Assembly (NCBI RefSeq): GCF_012940005.1
Contig: NZ_SPMX01000037.1
Span: forward strand, 1-38,659
Direction: 5' to 3'
Source of the DNA: Candidatus Accumulibacter contiguus
GTDB taxonomy: Bacteria; Pseudomonadota; Gammaproteobacteria; Burkholderiales; Rhodocyclaceae
DNA: 38,659 nt
In this document: positions 34,688 through 38,659 of the stretch, piece by piece
Layout: every line of letters starts with the position of its first letter
Position numbering within the stretch: the stretch's first letter is position 1
Made by a program: the position numbers and the translations under genes
Notes under the pieces: model-generated
Databases searched by the model: none
Seen by the model: the letters and a program-made list of their open reading frames with translations, nothing else
What the model was told of the DNA's origin: nothing

Positions 34688-37285
34688 ATGAGCAAGAAAC
34701 TGATCATCACTGAGAAGCCGTCTGTCGCCGCCGACCTTGCGCGCGCCCTTGGCGGATTCGTTCGGCACGAAGACTACTTCGAGAATGACGACTACGTACT
34801 CTCCTCGGCAATTGGCCACCTGCTGGAACTGGCCTGTCCCGAAGAGTATGAGGTAAAGCGTGGCAAGTGGTCATTCGTCCATCTGCCGGTAATTCCACCG
34901 CACTTTACGCTGCAGCCGATTGCCAAGACCGAGTCGCGCCTCAAGTTGCTGGTCCGTCTGATCAAGCGCAAGGATGTGGTCAGTCTGGTAAACGCCTGCG
35001 ACGCTGGCCGCGAAGGGGAGTTGATCTTCAACTACATCACCCAGCACGCGGCCAATGGCAAGCCGGTAGAGCGCTTGTGGCTGCAGTCGATGACTCCGCA
35101 AGCCATCAAGGAAGGCTTCACGCGCCTGCGCAGTGGCGCCGAGATGCGCGGCCTGGGGGACGCGGCGGTGTGTCGCTCGGAATCCGACTGGCTGGTCGGC
35201 ATCAATGGCACGCGTGCGATGACCGCATTCAATTCCAAGACGGGCGGTTTCCACCTGACTACCGTCGGTCGCGTTCAGACGCCGACACTCGCGCTGATCG
35301 TCGAACGTGAGGATCGCATACGCAAGTTCAAGCCTCGTCCCTACTGGGAGCTTGAGGGGATCTTCCTCTGTGGCGCCGGAGAATACCGTGGCAAGTGGTT
35401 CGACGAGAAATTCAAGGGAAAGGATGAGGACGAGCATGCGCGCGCCGATCGCCTGTGGGATGAGGCCCGAGGGATGCTGCTGCAGCAGAAATGCGCGGGC
35501 AGAATGGGTGAAGTCCGAGAGGAGTCGAAGTCTTCGACACAACTCTCCCCTCTGCTCTTTGATCTGACCAGCCTGCAACGCGAGGCCAATGGGCGCTTCG
35601 GTTTTTCTGCCAAGGCGACGCTTGGCCTGGCACAGGCGCTCTACGAAAAACACAAGGTCCTCACCTATCCTCGTACCGATTCGCGCGCACTCCCTGAAGA
35701 CTATCTTCCGACGGTCAACAGCACGCTCGCGATGCTTACCGGCGAGGGTGTCGGCAAAGGCCACGACGAAGCAGCGCTGGCTCGCTACGCGCCTTTTGCC
35801 CGGCAGATCCTGGCCAGCAACTGGGTCGTGCCGAACAAACGCATTTTCAACAATGCCAAGATCTCCGATCACTTTGCGATCATTCCAACGCTGCAGGCAC
35901 CCAAGCACCTGTCCGAACCCGAGTCGAAGCTGTACGACATGGTGGTCAAGCGCTTTCTTGCCGTGTTCTATCCTGCTGCAGAATCTTTGATCACCACCCG
36001 GATTACGCGTGTCGAAAGCGAACCCTTCAAGACCGAGGGCAAGGTCCTGGTCAACCCGGGTTGGCTGGCGGTCTATGGCCGCGATGCGCAGGGGGCAGAT
36101 GAGGGCAACCTGGTTGCCGTTGCGCCGAATGAGCAGGTCAAGACAGAAGAACTGGTGCTCAGCGCACACCAGACCAAACCACCGGCCCGCTACTCCGAAG
36201 CCAGCCTGTTGACGGCCATGGAAGGTGCCGGCAAGGCCATGGACGACGAGGAGTTGCGGGCGGCAATGGCGGGACGAGGTCTCGGTACCCCGGCTACGCG
36301 CGCACAGATCATTGAAAATCTGCTCACCGAGCAATATCTGTTCCGCGAGGGCCGCGAACTGCTGCCGACGGCCAAGGCCTTTTCGCTGATGACTCTCTTG
36401 AACGGACTTGGAATCCGCGAGTTGACCGCACCCGAACTTACCGGAGAATGGGAATGGAAGCTGGCGCGCATGGAAAGAGGCGAGATGTCGCGCAGCGAAT
36501 TCATGAAAGAGATCGCGGCGATGACGCAGCACATCGTCGACCGAGCCAAGAGTTACGACAGCGACAGCATTCCTGGTGACTTCGGTGAACTTTCGACGCC
36601 TTGCCCGAAATGCGGTGGATTGATCAAGGAGACCTACAAGAAATTCCAGTGTCAGGCCTGCGAATTTGCGCTATGGAAAATTGTCGCCGGCAGGCAGTTT
36701 GAATCATCGGAAATCGAAAAGTTGCTCACCGAGCGCAGAGTCGGCCCCTTGAGCGGCTTCAGGAACAAGATGGGCCGTACTTTCAACGCCATCGTCCAGT
36801 TGAACGCTGAAAACGCTCCGGAGTTTGACTTCGGGCAAAGCACAGCCGGTGATGACGGCACCGTCGACGAGGTGGATTTTTCGCAAAGCGAATCTCTGGG
36901 TGCCTGCCCGAAATGCGCGGCACGCGTATTTGCTCATGGCATGGCGTATGTCTGTGAAAAATCTGTCGGCCCCGGCAGGAGCTGTGACTTTCGCTCGGGG
37001 ACGATCATTCTGCAACAAACGGTTGAACCCGAACAAATGCAGAAACTGCTCGAAACCGGGCGTACCGATCTGCTCAGGAATTTCATCTCGGCCCGCACAC
37101 GGCGCAAGTTTTCGGCTTACCTGGTGCGCGGCGCCGATGGAAAAGTCGGCTTCGAGTTCGAGAAGCGCGAGCCTAAGACCGCCGCAAAAACATCCAGAAG
37201 CGCACCCGCGAAATCAAACACGACGACACTGCCCGATGCCGCTGCGGTTCCGACACGGCGCAGGAAGGCGGACCCGGCCACGTGA
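34688..37285 (+). CDS. topB: DNA topoisomerase III TopB
   Basis: A type IA topoisomerase that separates linked DNA strands, 865 residues (E. coli TopB 653). The TOPRIM domain has IITEKPSVA (6-14) and ACDAGREGELIF (103-114). The active-site Tyr327 lies in LTYPRTDSRALPEDYL. The GRGLGTPATRA block (about 531) is typical of topoisomerase III. The extra length is a C-terminal part with two zinc-finger-like units, CPKCGG...CQACEF (~639) and CPKCAAR...C (~740), and a basic Lys/Arg-rich tail. The stop codon lies inside the long hairpin at 37278-37319. Confidence 0.94.
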   Translation: MSKKLIITEKPSVAADLARALGGFVRHEDYFENDDYVLSSAIGHLLELACPEEYEVKRGKWSFVHLPVIPPHFTLQPIAKTESRLKLLVRLIKRKDVVSLVNACDAGREGELIFNYITQHAANGKPVERLWLQSMTPQAIKEGFTRLRSGAEMRGLGDAAVCRSESDWLVGINGTRAMTAFNSKTGGFHLTTVGRVQTPTLALIVEREDRIRKFKPRPYWELEGIFLCGAGEYRGKWFDEKFKGKDEDEHARADRLWDEARGMLLQQKCAGRMGEVREESKSSTQLSPLLFDLTSLQREANGRFGFSAKATLGLAQALYEKHKVLTYPRTDSRALPEDYLPTVNSTLAMLTGEGVGKGHDEAALARYAPFARQILASNWVVPNKRIFNNAKISDHFAIIPTLQAPKHLSEPESKLYDMVVKRFLAVFYPAAESLITTRITRVESEPFKTEGKVLVNPGWLAVYGRDAQGADEGNLVAVAPNEQVKTEELVLSAHQTKPPARYSEASLLTAMEGAGKAMDDEELRAAMAGRGLGTPATRAQIIENLLTEQYLFREGRELLPTAKAFSLMTLLNGLGIRELTAPELTGEWEWKLARMERGEMSRSEFMKEIAAMTQHIVDRAKSYDSDSIPGDFGELSTPCPKCGGLIKETYKKFQCQACEFALWKIVAGRQFESSEIEKLLTERRVGPLSGFRNKMGRTFNAIVQLNAENAPEFDFGQSTAGDDGTVDEVDFSQSESLGACPKCAARVFAHGMAYVCEKSVGPGRSCDFRSGTIILQQTVEPEQMQKLLETGRTDLLRNFISARTRRKFSAYLVRGADGKVGFEFEKREPKTAAKTSRSAPAKSNTTTLPDAAAVPTRRRKADPAT

Positions 37286-37319
37286 AACAGGCTGCCGGGA
37301 GGCAGCCTGTTTCACGTGG
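37278..37319. terminator. 19-base perfect hairpin over the topB stop, containing parS
   Basis: CCACGTGAAACAGGCTGCC (37278-37296) and its exact complement (37301-37319) flank a GGGA loop. The right arm is the left part of a full parS site, and the left arm carries a matching half-site (CACGTGAAACA). It may end topB transcription, although no T-run follows. Confidence 0.7.
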
Positions 37320-37323
37320 AACA
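37308..37323. promoter_or_regulatory. second parS site (ParB-binding)
   Basis: TGTTTCACGTGGAACA reads TGTTCCACGTGAAACA on the - strand, the classic parS sequence of Bacillus Spo0J. It lies in the gap between the convergent topB and oxyR genes, 7.4 kb from the first parS. Confidence 0.88.
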
Positions 37324-37372
37324 TATCGAACGATCACTCCTGACATTTGCCCAATCAGACTGGCCTGCGAGA

Positions 37373-38285
37373 TCACTCCGCCACAACCCCTGGCGGTGGT
37401 GCATCCAGGATCGCCGCCCGCAAGACATCGATTGCCTGTGGCCTGGGGAAAGTTGCCCGCCAGGCGATGACCACTCGCCGCACTGGAGCAGGCTCGCAGA
37501 AATAGCGAAACAAGAGTAGTGGGTCTTCCTGTGGCCACGATGCCGCGGCCGATGCGGGGACGACCGATATACCCGCGCCACTTGCAACCATGTAGCGAAC
37601 CGTTTCAAGAGAACTTCCTTCGATCGCACCCACGGTTCCGCCAGGCACTGAAAGCTGCGGGCAGGCCTGCACGACCTGATCCCGAAAACAGTTGCCCATC
37701 CCCAGGAGCAGCAGATTTTCCACGGCGATCTGCTCGGGATCGATCAAGGATTCCTTCGCCAAGGGATGGCCACTCGGCATCACGACACAAAAGGGCTCCT
37801 CGTAGACGACTCTCGAGACGATCCCCGGCTCGACGAAAGGCAAGGCTACGACAATCACGTCAAGATCACCCCGACGCAACTGCGACGCCAGGTTTACGGT
37901 GAAGTTCTCATGCAGGTACAGCGGCATCCGGGGGGGCGCGGGAATGCAGGGCAGGAATCAGGCGCGGCAGCAGGTAGGGTGCAATGGTATAGATGACGCC
38001 AAGGCGCAATGGCCCATGCAAGGGATCCTTTCCTTGCTCGACGATCTCCCTGAGTCTTCCAGCCTCCTCAAGCACCCGTTCGGCCTGCATCGCGATCTGT
38101 TCGCCAATCGTCGTCAGACGTACATCAGCGGATGATCGCTCGAACAGAGTCACGCCGTAGCGCTGTTCGACCTTCTTCAGCGCCACCGAAAGCGTTGGCT
38201 GGCTGACGTGGCATTTCTCGGCCGCGTGCCCGAAATGCCTCTCACGTGCAAGCGCCACGATATAGCGCAGTTCAGTCAGCGTCAT
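37373..38285 (-). CDS. oxyR: peroxide-sensing regulator OxyR (frameshifted at a C7 run)
   Basis: A LysR-family activator that senses H2O2. The N-terminal winged helix (MTLTELRYIVALARERHFGHAA ... SQPTLSVALKKVEQ) is intact. The frame breaks in seven G at 37930-37936 (seven C on the coding strand). With six C the reading passes from ALHSRAP to RMPLYLHENF and on to the stop at 37373, giving 303 residues (E. coli 305). The sensing pair is present: CFRDQVVQAC, two cysteines with 8 residues between, as Cys199/Cys208 of E. coli, and so is the following SLETVRYMVASGAG. The redox pair favours OxyR over other LysR types. As written the effector half is lost. No catalase or peroxidase gene lies beside it. 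Confidence 0.85.
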
Positions 38286-38313
38286 TGCGATGGATCCCGG
38301 TTAGAGCACTCAC

Positions 38314-38371
38314 GGTTACTATGAAAGTCGCGAGCGACTCTCGAATCTCCCCTCCCCCCCTTGCGGGGGAG
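38314..38371 (+). repeat. dispersed intergenic repeat with C-rich hairpin
   Basis: GGTTACTATGAAAGTCGCGA (from 38314) is related, inverted, to 8589-8608 and to 10955-10974, and shares ATGAAAGTC with 5205-5213. It runs into a hairpin CTCCCCC/GGGGGAG (38352-38371). The same order, ATGAAAGTC then a TCTCCC-TCCC-TTGC stretch, is seen at 5205-5234. Confidence 0.5.
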
Positions 38372-38397
38372 CAACTGTGTTCCCAGTCAAGCTTTTT

Positions 38398-38659
38398 TTA
38401 GGCGCATTTTGCATGCTCTGGATTCCACGGAATACCCGATTTGACTATGGCGTTCATGATCGTCAGCATCTTGTGCATGCAAGCGACCAGCGCGACTTTT
38501 TTTGAGTTTTCCGTTAGCAAGCAAACGTTCATAAAAGGTCTTGATGACGGGGTTGTAACGTATGGCACTTAAGGCCGCCATGTATAAAGCGGTACGGACC
38601 GTCGCTCGACCACCCCAGGTGATGCGCTTACCCTTGTGGCGACCACTGTCCGCGTTTAA
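38398..38659 (-). CDS. IS110-family transposase, C-terminal part (runs off the window; frameshifted at an A7 run)
   Basis: The last ~86 residues of an IS110-type transposase. The block WGGRATVRTALYMAALSAIR, then NPVIKTFYERLLANGK, is diagnostic for the family's C-terminal domain with the serine-type site. The frame breaks in seven T at 38497-38503 (seven A on the coding strand). With six A the reading goes on as KKVALVACMHKMLTIMNAI to the stop TAA at 38400-38398, a normal ending. The rest lies right of the window. IS110 elements usually lack clear terminal inverted repeats and none was found here. Confidence 0.85.

Noticed and set aside
34871-36532. 553-codon open frame on the - strand opposite topB
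   Set aside because: It lies wholly antisense to a clear topoisomerase III gene and has no recognisable motif.
1-38659. CRISPR arrays, rRNA or tRNA genes
   Set aside because: No regularly spaced repeats, no rRNA-like stretch and no convincing tRNA cloverleaf were noticed by eye; a covariance-model scan was not possible.

Overview
The window looks like a chromosomal segment of a betaproteobacterium, most likely in the Rhodocyclales and plausibly near Candidatus Accumulibacter. This assignment is inference from high GC, the gene order rsmB-DUF4390-ntrY-ntrX-trkA-trkH, the fmt-def/LysM-dprA-topB block, the priA-hemE pair and a PEP-CTERM protein. It has not been checked by any search. Insertion-sequence genes cut by the window bound both ends: an IS1634-type transposase at the left and an IS110-type transposase at the right.

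Layout. 1-1400: transposase, an AT-rich inverted repeat, and a secreted HAF-repeat PEP-CTERM protein. 1756-5082: a TRAP transporter, with dctQ and dctM on + and the substrate-binding gene dctP facing them on -. 5306-12053: housekeeping and small accessory genes (pmbA, darP, mogA, a membrane glutaredoxin, a VanZ-like protein, a DnaJ-like protein, a 2Fe-2S ferredoxin, an alpha/beta hydrolase). 12080-14771: a CbiMQO cobalt/nickel ECF importer. 14872-19619: rlmD, priA and hemE. 19679-27993: a tightly packed - strand cluster rsmB, DUF4390, ntrY, ntrX, trkA, trkH. 28083-29910: a cation-efflux protein followed at once by an S1/P1 nuclease. 29969-32313: htpX, fmt and def on -. 32486-37285: LysM protein, dprA and topB on +. 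37373-38285: oxyR on -.

The most notable non-coding signals are two perfect parS (ParB-binding) palindromes at 29937-29952 and 37308-37323, both in gaps between convergent genes, and a cluster of DnaA-box-like 9-mers beside an AT-rich tract between priA and hemE (18323-18521). Together they suggest the window is close to the replication origin, and the priA-hemE gap is a candidate origin or DnaA-binding locus. dnaA, parA and parB are not in the window.

Four genes (dctQ, hemE, oxyR and the right-hand transposase) each carry one extra base in a homopolymer run. Removing that base restores a normal protein every time. A shared homopolymer over-call in the assembly is the simplest explanation, although slippage cannot be excluded from sequence alone. 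A short dispersed repeat occurs in four intergenic gaps (5181, 8589, 10955 and 38314).
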